Below, in pieces: positions 14,704-24,200 of a stretch of 64,000 nucleotides of DNA. Source of the DNA: a virus; IMG/VR virus record IMGVR_UViG_3300022752_000027, positions 1-64,000 of that record, one strand, 5' to 3'. The position numbers were made by a program, and so were the translations under genes. Within the stretch, counting starts at the first letter, position 1. Each line of letters begins with the position of its first letter. Below the pieces are notes generated by a model, which searched no databases, was not told the DNA's origin, and saw only the letters and a program-made list of their open reading frames with translations.

Positions 14704-17268
14704 ATGAGCTGTAAAAAATGTGCAAGTGGAAGTAAAACATGTGGCTGTAGGGATACTGCTTATACTACTCCTATAGTAACTACATGTTTACCTGCATGTC
14801 CTCCACGCTGTTCAGAATATATGAGTGCTGCATGTATAGTACTTTCTGATGGTATTAATGACCTTGGTATTGCACCGGGTCAGTCATTAGAAAGCATTCT
14901 TCAAAGAATAGCACTTATCCTTACTAATCCAATGTGTGTTGAATATTCGGGAGGCATTGGATCTGGAATAGGAAATGAATTACCATTTGCTGGCAACGGT
15001 ATTGTAGAGGTAGGTGTAGATGCACCAACAAATATTTTTGTTACTCCTATTGTACCTGTAACAACTCCTGGTGGAAATCTTACTCTTACATTACAAGATC
15101 AACCTTCTAATACTGTATTTGCAGGTCCTACTAGTGGTCCAGATGCTATTCCGACATTTAGAGCATTGGTCATTGACGATATTCCTGATTTTACTACCGG
15201 GTCTTCAATCCTTATGGGAGATGGTGCAGGTAAATTTACTAATGTAACTATTGGTCCAAAACTTACATTTTCTGGTGGTATTCTTAATGCCGATGTTGAT
15301 GTAGTAGTTGGTGCAGATAATGGACTTAGTAAAAATCCATTAAATGATGATGAGGTATGGTTGGGAGGAACACTTCTTCAGAATACTGTAATTGATGGAG
15401 ATACCAATGCTTACTCTTTTACTTTAAGTGCCCTACAAGATTTTATAGTTGAAACAGATAGTACTATTTATTTCAAAACTGAGCTTGGAACTAATAAAAC
15501 AGAACTTTTCTATAATTCCAATACATCTGTATTTCAATTTACAGACTTTACTTCAGCCACTGAATTAGCATATGCTGGTGTGGCTGGAATTGACTCATTT
15601 ATAGGAATTGATACAAGCTACGGAACTGCATACGTTAGTGTAGAAAAAGGTGGTTCTGATAATGAAATTATTATTCATACTCCTAAGATTGATGGCGGTA
15701 CAGCACTTGTAAATCAAGTACTTACATTAAAAGCTACTACTGGTAAGGCTGAATGGGAAAATGTTATTGCTACTATTTCTGCAAGTGAGGGTCTTATTAC
15801 AGATCCTTTAAATCCAGATGATGTGCAACTTGGCGGTCCTTCAGGTTCTCCTTCTGCACTTACTCAAAACAGATATATAGATAATGATGGTTACACATTA
15901 AAGCTTTCTGCTACAACTGGAGCAGCACAGCTATTAGAACTTGAAAATAACTTTAATAGCAGTACATGTTTAACACTTACTCAAATAGCAGGCGACTTAT
16001 TAGGAGAAGCTATTTATATTATTGCAGATGGTGTAGGTATTGCAATTGATACACAAACTACTGGATTTGAGATTGAACAAAGAGGTAATGCTTCATATAT
16101 ATCTACTATAAGTGATGCAGGTGCCGTAAGAGAGGTTTTAAATATTAGATCTCCTTATTTGTCATCTTTACCGATTGTTGGATATGGAGCACAATTATCA
16201 TTTACATTAAATAATTTAGTAACTGCTGGCTCTTTACAGTATTCATCATTTATTACTTCAAGTTATACTAATGTAACAACAGGTACTGGTGCAACAAAAC
16301 TTTCACTAGCTACTAAAAATACTGGTGATGCAAATCCTGTAACTAATCTTGAAGTACTTGGTACAGGTCAACTTGTACTAAACAAGTATTTATCTACATC
16401 ATCTTTTGCTGGTACTGCAGTTGGTTTATTAGGATTTGATGCTTCAGGTAATATTATTACTGAATCAGCAAGTGGTGTATCAGTAAGTGCTGCTGAAGGT
16501 TTATCAATCGGAGCAACACCTGGTCAAGTAGAATTAGGTAAGTCTACTCTTTCCGTAGGTGCTGACTTTAGCGCTAACAGATTTATAAATACCGGACTTT
16601 ACAACTTTACTTTATCAGGTACTAAGAATGGTGCAAGTACATCAATACTAAGTGTTGATAATACAGCTGGAACAACTAACTCTAGTGCCATCAGAGCATC
16701 AACTAATGGAACAAGTGGTTATGCTATTTATGGATCAACAACTGCTCTTGGAGCTGTTTCTGTGTATGGTAATGCAAGTAATGGTACAGCTGTTCAAGGT
16801 ATATCAGCAAATGGTGCTGGTGTAGTTGCTACATCAACATCTGGAATTGCATTACAGTCAACTGGATCTGGAAACTTAGCAGGTTCATTTACTAGAACTC
16901 AAAGCAACAATACTATTGAAAATGCAATAAAATTTGTAAAGCTTTGCTCTGGAACTGCTGCTGCTGGTATCGGTACAGGACTTTTAGTAAATATTGAAGA
17001 CGACTCTGGTAGCGCAAATACAGCAGGTAGTCTTACATTTGAATATACTGATGTAACATCTGCAACAAGAGATGCACTCTTTAAAGTAAAAGTAGTTGAC
17101 TCAGGTACTCAACTTACATTGGTTGAGGTAGGTAGTGGTCAGACTATACGATTCCCACAGAATTTGCCTGGACCATATGCCAATGATACAGCAGCTAGTG
17201 CTGGTGGTGTACCACAATATGCATTGTACATTGATTCTAGTTCAACAGTTAAACTTTGTCAAATTTAA
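14704..17268 (+). CDS. long tail fibre with N-terminal Cys tag and three fibre repeats (854 aa)
   Basis: The N-terminus MSCKKCASGSKTCGC is a likely metal-binding tag. It is followed by a conserved-looking attachment segment (EYMSAACIVLSDGINDLG, then SLESILQRIALILTNPMC) similar in style to the fibre before it. Three diverged repeats begin at about residues 200, 357 and 594, each with A/S-x-x-G-L, then an LGG/LGK, then a ring of Asn/Ile/Asp and a Y-x-F/L-x-L-S strand. The body is Gly/Thr/Ser/Asn-rich, suggesting a beta-helical or beta-sandwich fibre. The end is YALYIDSSSTVKLCQI. Probable receptor-binding fibre; no catalytic motif seen. Confidence 0.75.
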   Translation: MSCKKCASGSKTCGCRDTAYTTPIVTTCLPACPPRCSEYMSAACIVLSDGINDLGIAPGQSLESILQRIALILTNPMCVEYSGGIGSGIGNELPFAGNGIVEVGVDAPTNIFVTPIVPVTTPGGNLTLTLQDQPSNTVFAGPTSGPDAIPTFRALVIDDIPDFTTGSSILMGDGAGKFTNVTIGPKLTFSGGILNADVDVVVGADNGLSKNPLNDDEVWLGGTLLQNTVIDGDTNAYSFTLSALQDFIVETDSTIYFKTELGTNKTELFYNSNTSVFQFTDFTSATELAYAGVAGIDSFIGIDTSYGTAYVSVEKGGSDNEIIIHTPKIDGGTALVNQVLTLKATTGKAEWENVIATISASEGLITDPLNPDDVQLGGPSGSPSALTQNRYIDNDGYTLKLSATTGAAQLLELENNFNSSTCLTLTQIAGDLLGEAIYIIADGVGIAIDTQTTGFEIEQRGNASYISTISDAGAVREVLNIRSPYLSSLPIVGYGAQLSFTLNNLVTAGSLQYSSFITSSYTNVTTGTGATKLSLATKNTGDANPVTNLEVLGTGQLVLNKYLSTSSFAGTAVGLLGFDASGNIITESASGVSVSAAEGLSIGATPGQVELGKSTLSVGADFSANRFINTGLYNFTLSGTKNGASTSILSVDNTAGTTNSSAIRASTNGTSGYAIYGSTTALGAVSVYGNASNGTAVQGISANGAGVVATSTSGIALQSTGSGNLAGSFTRTQSNNTIENAIKFVKLCSGTAAAGIGTGLLVNIEDDSGSANTAGSLTFEYTDVTSATRDALFKVKVVDSGTQLTLVEVGSGQTIRFPQNLPGPYANDTAASAGGVPQYALYIDSSSTVKLCQI

Positions 17269-17280
17269 TAGTAAAAGAAA

Positions 17281-17559
17281 ATGGCTTGCTTATCCTCAAT
17301 TCCGTTAACTACAATTAATGTAACTAGTACAACTATTACACTTAATTGGGGTGCTGTAGAAAATGCAACGGGATATCAGTTAGAATATAAAGTAAATGAT
17401 CCTGCAGTTTTAGTATATACAATACTTCCCCAACAAACTACTACATCTGTTGTAGCAAGTTCATTAATACCAGGAACAGAATATCAGTTCAGAGTAAATA
17501 CTTTATGCAGTGGCGGTGAATCTTGTTACTCTGCAACAATTCTAAAAAGTACGCTGTAA
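17281..17559 (+). CDS. single fibronectin type III domain protein (92 aa)
   Basis: The whole 92-residue protein reads as one FN3 domain: LTTINVTSTTITLNWGAV, then ATGYQLEYKV, then SLIPGTEYQFRVNTLC. FN3 domains in phage virions are usually accessory adhesion modules that hold onto surface glycans. It lies between the long fibre and the CBM-like protein, 13 bases after the former and 3 bases before the latter, so it is likely co-transcribed with them and part of the tail-tip complex. Confidence 0.75.
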   Translation: MACLSSIPLTTINVTSTTITLNWGAVENATGYQLEYKVNDPAVLVYTILPQQTTTSVVASSLIPGTEYQFRVNTLCSGGESCYSATILKSTL

Positions 17560-17562
17560 TAA

Positions 17563-18981
17563 ATGACTCCATTACTTACAATAACGTATACCCCTCAGTA
17601 TCAGGGTTGCCATAGAGTTTGTTTTAGAACTACGCAACTGCAATACTGTTGTTATTTAGATAATAGCGGATCTACAATAGGTACACCAAAAACAGTAGAT
17701 ATTTATTTGTCTAATTATACTCAGTGTTTAGGTTTTATACCATCAGAAATAAGCTGTAATGGTGATACTGCTGTAACAGGTTATATACAACCATGCTGCT
17801 CTGATGAAACGTCTTTAAGTAATAGAACTGCATTCACAGCAACATTTGCCTCTACTGAATGCACATCCTATAATATTTTATGCCCAGAGTCAGGAATAGG
17901 CGAGTTAACTATTAATAACCCAGGATATGGATGGCCTGTCGGAGTCACACCTACCATATCAGTAATTGATTCATTTTTATATGGTAGTGGTTTTGTTACA
18001 TCTGTAACTATGAACTGTGAACCAGGAGATTCATACTGTTCGATAGATAGTATAACTATAGAAAATCCCGGAATCAATTATTATTATTTAAATCTTATTA
18101 GTGTAGATGTTAGTCCTTTACCATCTTGTATCGGTGAAGAATTAATAGTTGATGGAGCATTTACTAATGGTTTAAATGATTGGACTGTTAATCCTATTGT
18201 AAGTCCAGCAGCTTGGTACATGTCAGGTTCAAATGCACGATATGCAATTGATATATATGGGGGAACATTACCAGGGTCACTTAGCCAAAACGTATTGACT
18301 CCAGGTAAAACTTATGATATTAGTTTTTCACTTGAAATAGGAGTAAGTAGTGGAATTGGAAATGTAATTGTAACTGCTGGTACATTTGATCCTTCGGGTA
18401 CACAACCAAATCAATATTTGCATGTCCAAAATCCAGGTCCAATATTTAATGGACTAATAACTGCAACTCTTCCATGTGTAGGAACAAATGAATTTAGTAT
18501 TTATGTATCATCTACTACTCCATCAATAGCATCAAGAGTAGAAATATATAATGTTTCTGTTGTACAACAATGCACTGTCATAGAGCCTGATATTGAAGTA
18601 ACAGCTTTAGATGACTGTGGAACATTTACAGTTCCTAATTGTGATGGCACAGATAATCCAATAACATACGAACTTCTCGGAAATCCTGATTTTAGTATTA
18701 ATGTATGCGCTGGTGGAACAGGACCTGACGCGCCTAAATATGATGTAGTACCTTCAATTGTATCATGTTGTGATTGTAGGCTGTATCAAGTAATAGTAAA
18801 TAGTGAAATTGATATTTACTATACTGATTGTAATCAAACAATTGATGTAGTGACTGTTCAAACTGGATTACAAGGTGTAACAGTTTGTGCTATTCCAGAT
18901 AGCATATTTACAGTTAACAAGCTTGATAGATTAGAAATTATATCAATAACTGAAGTAGGAACTTGCATACCTAATCAATAG
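17563..18981 (+). CDS. Cys-rich adhesin with CBM4/9-like carbohydrate-binding domain (472 aa)
   Basis: 472 residues. Residues about 190-345 match the layout of CBM4/9-type jelly rolls: VDGAFTNGLNDW, then LSQNVLTPGKTYDISFSLE, a middle strand VIVTAGTF, then FSIYVSS and a closing VEIYNVSV. Such domains bind polysaccharides. The N-terminal 190 residues are Cys-rich beta sequence (HRVCFRTTQLQYCCY) and the C-terminal 130 contain more Cys pairs (SCCDCRLYQVI). It is the last gene of the host-recognition cluster and is followed by a perfect terminator hairpin. Likely recognises a host capsular or surface glycan; the ligand is unknown. Confidence 0.65.
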   Translation: MTPLLTITYTPQYQGCHRVCFRTTQLQYCCYLDNSGSTIGTPKTVDIYLSNYTQCLGFIPSEISCNGDTAVTGYIQPCCSDETSLSNRTAFTATFASTECTSYNILCPESGIGELTINNPGYGWPVGVTPTISVIDSFLYGSGFVTSVTMNCEPGDSYCSIDSITIENPGINYYYLNLISVDVSPLPSCIGEELIVDGAFTNGLNDWTVNPIVSPAAWYMSGSNARYAIDIYGGTLPGSLSQNVLTPGKTYDISFSLEIGVSSGIGNVIVTAGTFDPSGTQPNQYLHVQNPGPIFNGLITATLPCVGTNEFSIYVSSTTPSIASRVEIYNVSVVQQCTVIEPDIEVTALDDCGTFTVPNCDGTDNPITYELLGNPDFSINVCAGGTGPDAPKYDVVPSIVSCCDCRLYQVIVNSEIDIYYTDCNQTIDVVTVQTGLQGVTVCAIPDSIFTVNKLDRLEIISITEVGTCIPNQ

Positions 18982-19012
18982 TCCACATTTGTTGGTTTTT
19001 GTGTGACTCTTT

Positions 19013-19045
19013 AAATACCCCTAGGTAATGACTTAGGGGTATTTT
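19013..19045 (+). terminator. intrinsic terminator hairpin ending the host-recognition cluster
   Basis: AAATACCCCTA (19013-19023) and TAGGGGTATTT (19034-19044) form a perfect 11-bp stem with a 10-base loop; the right arm ends in T residues. Because the outer stem is A on the left and T on the right, it could work in either direction. Confidence 0.75.
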
Positions 19046-19104
19046 ACTATATTTGAACTTAATATACACAACTTGAAGTAATATTTTGTAAATTATAATA
19101 TAGC
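19046..19104 (+). promoter_or_regulatory. A/T-rich leader, possible promoter for the IHF-to-tail operon
   Basis: Directly after the terminator lies TATATTTG (19048-19055), which matches the Bacteroides sigma -7 consensus TAnnTTTG. No TTTG box is found at the usual spacing upstream because that region is the terminator stem. The following A/T-rich 50 bases lead into the ATG at 19105. A new transcript start here is therefore plausible but weakly supported. Confidence 0.3.
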
Positions 19105-19689
19105 ATGCGTAACTTTAGAAAACCAGATTTATCGGCGCCTAGATATAGAATCAAAAGAAAAAATCTTATAACTGATGAGTTTATGACTGACTTTTATAAC
19201 AGGCACCCCGAACTCAATCAGTATAAAAAAAGTGATATAAAAGAAATAGTAAAAAACTTTAATCAACTTTTATGGGAAGAGATAATTGAGAATAGGGACG
19301 GGGTTGAATTACCAGAAGGACTGGGATATATTTTTATAGGTGCCTGTCCACATGTTAAAAAAGATAACATAGATTATGGTAAATCAATTAAGTACGGTAT
19401 GACGGTTACTCATAAAAACTATGATACGGATGGATACCTTGGAAAAATATTCTATAGTAACTATAGTGCAAAATATAAACTAAGGGACAGAAGCATATGG
19501 GCATTTAATGGAGGAAGATATTTTAAAAGAGCAGTAACAAAATCTTTTAGGGACGACTGGAGAAAATATCTAGTAATAGATAATACAACTAAAGTATCAA
19601 AAATGTATAAAAAGATGAGGCAAAAGGATTATTTTGATACTATACGAGAAAAGCAATTCAACGAGTATAACGAATTTGATATAGACTAA
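19105..19689 (+). CDS. IHF/HU-like DNA-binding protein of crAss-like phages
   Basis: 194 residues. The segment at about residues 44-80 (SDIKEIVKNFNQLLWEEI, then GVELPEGLGYIFIG) has the helix-helix-beta start of an IHF/HU fold, and the flanking extensions are basic. A conserved IHF-like subunit next to tail genes is a known feature of crAss-like phages. Expected role: DNA bending or an architectural part of the connector. It overlaps the next gene (TAATG) and is the first gene after a terminator. Confidence 0.75.
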   Translation: MRNFRKPDLSAPRYRIKRKNLITDEFMTDFYNRHPELNQYKKSDIKEIVKNFNQLLWEEIIENRDGVELPEGLGYIFIGACPHVKKDNIDYGKSIKYGMTVTHKNYDTDGYLGKIFYSNYSAKYKLRDRSIWAFNGGRYFKRAVTKSFRDDWRKYLVIDNTTKVSKMYKKMRQKDYFDTIREKQFNEYNEFDID

Positions 19690-20354
19690 TGACTACAATT
19701 GGAGAAGCCATATCAAGAGTAAGGAATGTAATAAAAGCCGCAACCACGGATTCTTTTGTTACAGATAGAGTAATCTACAGCCTTATTCAAAAATACGCAA
19801 AAATGTTTATTAAACGTGAAAGCACTATCAGTAGCCGTGCACGTTTTGGTAGTCTATTTAAAAGACTTCCATGTATACCTTTAATTGAGGTAGATAAGAT
19901 TGAAGCATGCTGTGATATAAAATCAGGATGTACAATAATGCGCACTAAAGATAAACTTCCTGGTATTCTTGAAGGTCCGCAAGGAGTATTGTTAAGATCA
20001 GTAAGTTCTGTAGATAATTCCACCGAAGTTTATAGGACTACTCCAGCATTGTATAGCGGTATGACAAAGACATCTGCTTTTAAATACAATAAGAATAAGT
20101 ATTACTGGTATATGAATGGCTATATTTATATACCAGGTATCGAATGGGATGCAATATCTATAGAAGGGATATTTGATTCTGATTTATCAGGATACACCTG
20201 TGATGATCCTTGTATGCAACTCCAAGATCAGCCTATTAATATTCCACCTGAATTATTTGCAGAAATTGAACAGCAAGTTGTAAATGACTTTATGAAGTCA
20301 GCACAGCTTCCGCAGGATACATTTATTTCTGATAAACAAAGCATTCTTAGATAA
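19689..20354 (+). CDS. connector/ring protein (221 aa)
   Basis: 221 residues. Helical N-terminus (TIGEAISRVRNVIKAATTDS, then RVIYSLIQKYAKMFIKRES), a beta-rich centre with KYYWYMNGYIYIPGIEWDA, and a C-terminal helix (PPELFAEIEQQVVNDFMKS). This layout and the position between the IHF-like and the larger connector gene correspond to ring or tail-connector proteins of crAss-like phages. It has TAATG overlaps with both neighbours, so the proteins are probably made in fixed ratio. Which ring it forms is not decided. Confidence 0.65.
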   Translation: MTTIGEAISRVRNVIKAATTDSFVTDRVIYSLIQKYAKMFIKRESTISSRARFGSLFKRLPCIPLIEVDKIEACCDIKSGCTIMRTKDKLPGILEGPQGVLLRSVSSVDNSTEVYRTTPALYSGMTKTSAFKYNKNKYYWYMNGYIYIPGIEWDAISIEGIFDSDLSGYTCDDPCMQLQDQPINIPPELFAEIEQQVVNDFMKSAQLPQDTFISDKQSILR

Positions 20355-21259
20355 TGAACTACAACTATACTCTAAAATATAGAACTTTTGAATCTTTACT
20401 TGAAGATGTCAAATTAGATTTACGTAGCCTAGCTACAGATGGAACTATTGATCCATCTCAGTTGCTTAAAGTAGCAATTCGCGTAAACTACGATTTAGGT
20501 CTAAGAGTTTACATGACAAAGGAAAGACTTCTTGAAGTATGCAAGAACCGTGTTAAGCTACCTGATGATTTCTTTGTAATGAACTTTGCATTGGTTTGTG
20601 GTGAGGCAACATATACATTTACTCCACCACAAGGAACTAATGTTCAGCAGGTTACGCCTGAATGGAGGCCTTGGGTAGAACAAAATTATTGCAGTAATGT
20701 ATCTCTTCCAGAGCAGCCGGTATGTTTAACGCAATGTGGTTCAAGTTATCAGTTAATACAAGTTGTAAATACAGAAACAAGAACCTATTCGCATTTTATG
20801 CCAATTAGATTTAAGAATTCTCAATACGTTGATTGTGATTGCCCTAACTTAAATTATTTGGCAAAAGATGAGGCATATATAAAAGATGGCTGGATCTATA
20901 CAAATTTTGAAGACGGTAACTTATACGTAAACTATCAGGGTACTCTGGAGGATTCTGAAGGTAACCTTATGGTTCCTGATCATCCTTATCTTAATGAGTA
21001 TTATGAATATGCTCTTAAGAAAAGAATACTAGAGAATCTTTTAATGGATGGCACTAATGTAACTGCCCAGTTACAACTTGTTTCACAAGAGTATAGAGCT
21101 GCTAGAAATAATGCTTTGTCTGTAGTAAATACACCTAATTTCTCTGAGATGGAGAAACTCTGGGCTGCTAACAGAAAGGCAATGTATGGAAAGTACTATG
21201 ACATGTTCAAGTCTTATCCGTACCCAACATCAAACTTGAGAGTAAATAATGCTGTGTAA
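20354..21259 (+). CDS. connector/tail tubular-type protein (301 aa)
   Basis: 301 residues. N-terminal helices (TFESLLEDVKLDLRSLATDG) and the VKLPDDFFVMNFALVCG segment are followed by a beta domain with Cys pairs (VDCDCPNLNY) and a C-terminal helical region (YEYALKKRILENLLMDG). It resembles the family placed between connector and stabilisation proteins in crAss-like phages, comparable by position to gp4/tubular-type proteins of other podoviruses. Stop and next start are separated by two bases. Structural role likely; exact equivalence uncertain. Confidence 0.65.
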   Translation: MNYNYTLKYRTFESLLEDVKLDLRSLATDGTIDPSQLLKVAIRVNYDLGLRVYMTKERLLEVCKNRVKLPDDFFVMNFALVCGEATYTFTPPQGTNVQQVTPEWRPWVEQNYCSNVSLPEQPVCLTQCGSSYQLIQVVNTETRTYSHFMPIRFKNSQYVDCDCPNLNYLAKDEAYIKDGWIYTNFEDGNLYVNYQGTLEDSEGNLMVPDHPYLNEYYEYALKKRILENLLMDGTNVTAQLQLVSQEYRAARNNALSVVNTPNFSEMEKLWAANRKAMYGKYYDMFKSYPYPTSNLRVNNAV

Positions 21260-21261
21260 TA

Positions 21262-24200
21262 ATGGCTAAGGAAAAACAAAATAACCCCACAGGACAAACC
21301 TCTTTATCTACAACTAATTCCTTTAATAAAGGAATGGTTAAAGATATGTCTGAATCATTTATGCCTGAAGGTACATGGTATCATGCAAGAAATCTTGTTA
21401 CCAATTCAAATCAGGGTGATTTAGGTGTTGTAGGAAATGAACCTTCAAATATTCAATGTGTAAGTATTAGTTACACGTTCATTGGTGCTATTCCAATTAT
21501 AGATGATTACTGGGCTATTTTTAGTACCGATGACTCAATGTCGGAAATAGGTTTATTTAAAGAACAATCATGTGAATACTATATTATTAGTAGGGATGCA
21601 CAATGGAACTTTAAAAGGTCTAATATCATTATTGGTGTATCTAAAAAAAATTTTGATTGTTCCTTTCAACTCTATTGGGCAGATGGATTAAATCCTGACA
21701 GGACTTTAAATATAGGTGATATTACACTTGGATCATACCCTAACGTATTAACTCAAAACCCTTGGCCGGGTGTTCCATATATCTGTACAGATACATTAGC
21801 TGGACCATGTGAAAACTGTGAACCTAATAAACCGCTTGTTCTTGCTGTTGAAAGAACAAGGTTAGCAGCACTAATGAAAATACCATGTGTAACTATTCAA
21901 AAAGGATACAGTGGTGGCCAGTTACCAAACGGATCTTATTATGCAACAATCGCCTATAGCGTTAACCAACAAAGGGTTACTGACTATTTTAACCCTTCTC
22001 AAGTTCAGCCTCTTTTTAGCCATGAGAATCTTCAAGGCGCTCTTGATATTAATTTTAGTAACCTTGATACAGACAACTTTAATGAGTTTCAGTTAGTTAT
22101 TGTAGCTACGGTTAATCAACAAACCGTTGCTAGAATCATAGGGTACTATAATACCCAAACTAATGCGGTATCAATAGATTTTATAAATCCTGAACTAGAA
22201 TCTGTACCTATTCAATATATACCCCTAAGATCACCTGCCTACGAAAAATCAGAAAGTGTCTATTCAGTAAATAATTACATGATTAGAACGGCACCAACTG
22301 GTAGGTTTGATTTTAACTATCAGCCGCTTGCTAATCAAATAGAAACTAACTGGGTACTTACAGAGTATCCAGTAGATTATTATGAAAAAGGTGGCAATGA
22401 AACAGGATACATGCGTGATGAACAATACTGTTTCTGGATCAGGTGGGTTTATAATACAGGTGAAAGATCAAGTTCGTATCATATTCCAGGTCGCAAAGCA
22501 TTTACTTGGGAACATGATACATATGGTATTGGAAGTCCCGACAATATTGAGTATCAACAAGATAATACATATACTCCTGAAACATGGGAAGTTGTTAATA
22601 CAGCATATGCAACTACTCCAATAAGTATGTTGCCTCCAGCAACTGCACCACTTATTTCAGGCTTAGTAATCGCTAAGGGTAAGATGGGTTATTGGCAGTC
22701 AACAGAAACATATCCTGCTGATAAGCCAGATGTATGGAATGCTACTCAATATGTATGGGCTGGTACAACTAATACAGATTATAATTTGTGTGGTTTACCA
22801 ATTAGGCACCATAAAATGCCATCTGATTTTTTGTATTCTAGTGGTTCTTCTATTGTTAATCCAGCAGCTAGTCTTAACTATAGTCATGTAAGAGTAAATC
22901 CTTTTATAGGTAATCTTGAGTCAAAACCTGTTGCAATTAGATTATTAGGTGTTGAATTTGAAAACATCAAAGCACCTGTAGATAATGAAGGTAATATAAT
23001 ACCTGGTATTGTGGGATATGAAATCCTTAGAAGTAACAGACAGGGTAATAGAACTATTATTGCTAAGGGTATAATTAACAACATGCGTTCCTACAGAGAA
23101 AATACTGGAGGAAACTTTCCTAATTCATCAGCAAGTGAAATACTATATCCTAATTATGTAGGTAATTATCTTGGACCAGACTTTACCCTATCAAACTATA
23201 TGGGTGATGATAGATTACCTAAAAATGTTTATAGTGATTATCTACGTGATTATAAAACAGACTTTTTTACATTCCATTCTCCCGATACTACATTTCAAAA
23301 TCCGTTTCTTTCTGGAACTGAATTAAAACTATATGGTGAACTTGGTCATCCATATAACATGCGTGGTGAATTTGAACCAGTACCAGGACATCCAAAAGAA
23401 AAACTTATTACTAATGTTGCCTTCATAGTATCCGTAGTTCTGGCTATAGGACATGCCGCTAAAGCATTAAGAGGTGATCAATCAAGGACAATTCGTTCTG
23501 GTAGTTTATTTAATGCTGGTGTTTCAATGGCAGGTACTTCAACGGGAACATCTATTGGTAATATTCCAGGAGCAGCAGAAAATGCGCTTGCTAATGCTTT
23601 TTATATAAATGGTCTTAATCCTTTATTACCCGGTTTTAGTACCATAACCAATCTAGCCTCTAATTTAATTGGTCAGGATGTTGCAATAGGGGCACTTCTT
23701 GCTGCCCATGGTGTTTTTAATGCTTCTGCAACAGTAGGTCTTGGTACTATTGGAGCAAGTGAAGATATTCAAATTCAACAATCTGATTTTCAGCATTTAC
23801 CAAATGCCGTGCAAAGTTTTGCTGGTGTTCCAACATTTGCATATTATTGGGCAACTAGAATAGATGCATTAGTTGAATTAATAAAAGCATTATTACCATA
23901 TAGAGATTATGTTTATAGGTCTGTATCGCATCTTGATTTATCTGTGGTAAGTCCCGGTAATGTAAAGATTGGAAATACACGAAGATGGATCAAAGATTCA
24001 ACGTATTTAGAAAATCAGTTTACAGTACTTGGTAATTTACAAGTTAATAATTTATATAGACCAAAAGCAGTTGGATTACAAGTAGGAAATATTGGATTTA
24101 GTAACCCTCAAGTTGTCGATAGCTCCGTACAGACTATTGGATCAGTTACTGGTGGTGATGGAAGTGTTGGATTTACCGGTGCCATAAATTATGGAATAAA

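Noticed and set aside
19048-19055. Confident Bacteroides-type promoter
   Set aside because: The -7 box matches, but no -33 TTTG is found at the expected spacing, so it is listed only as a weak candidate.
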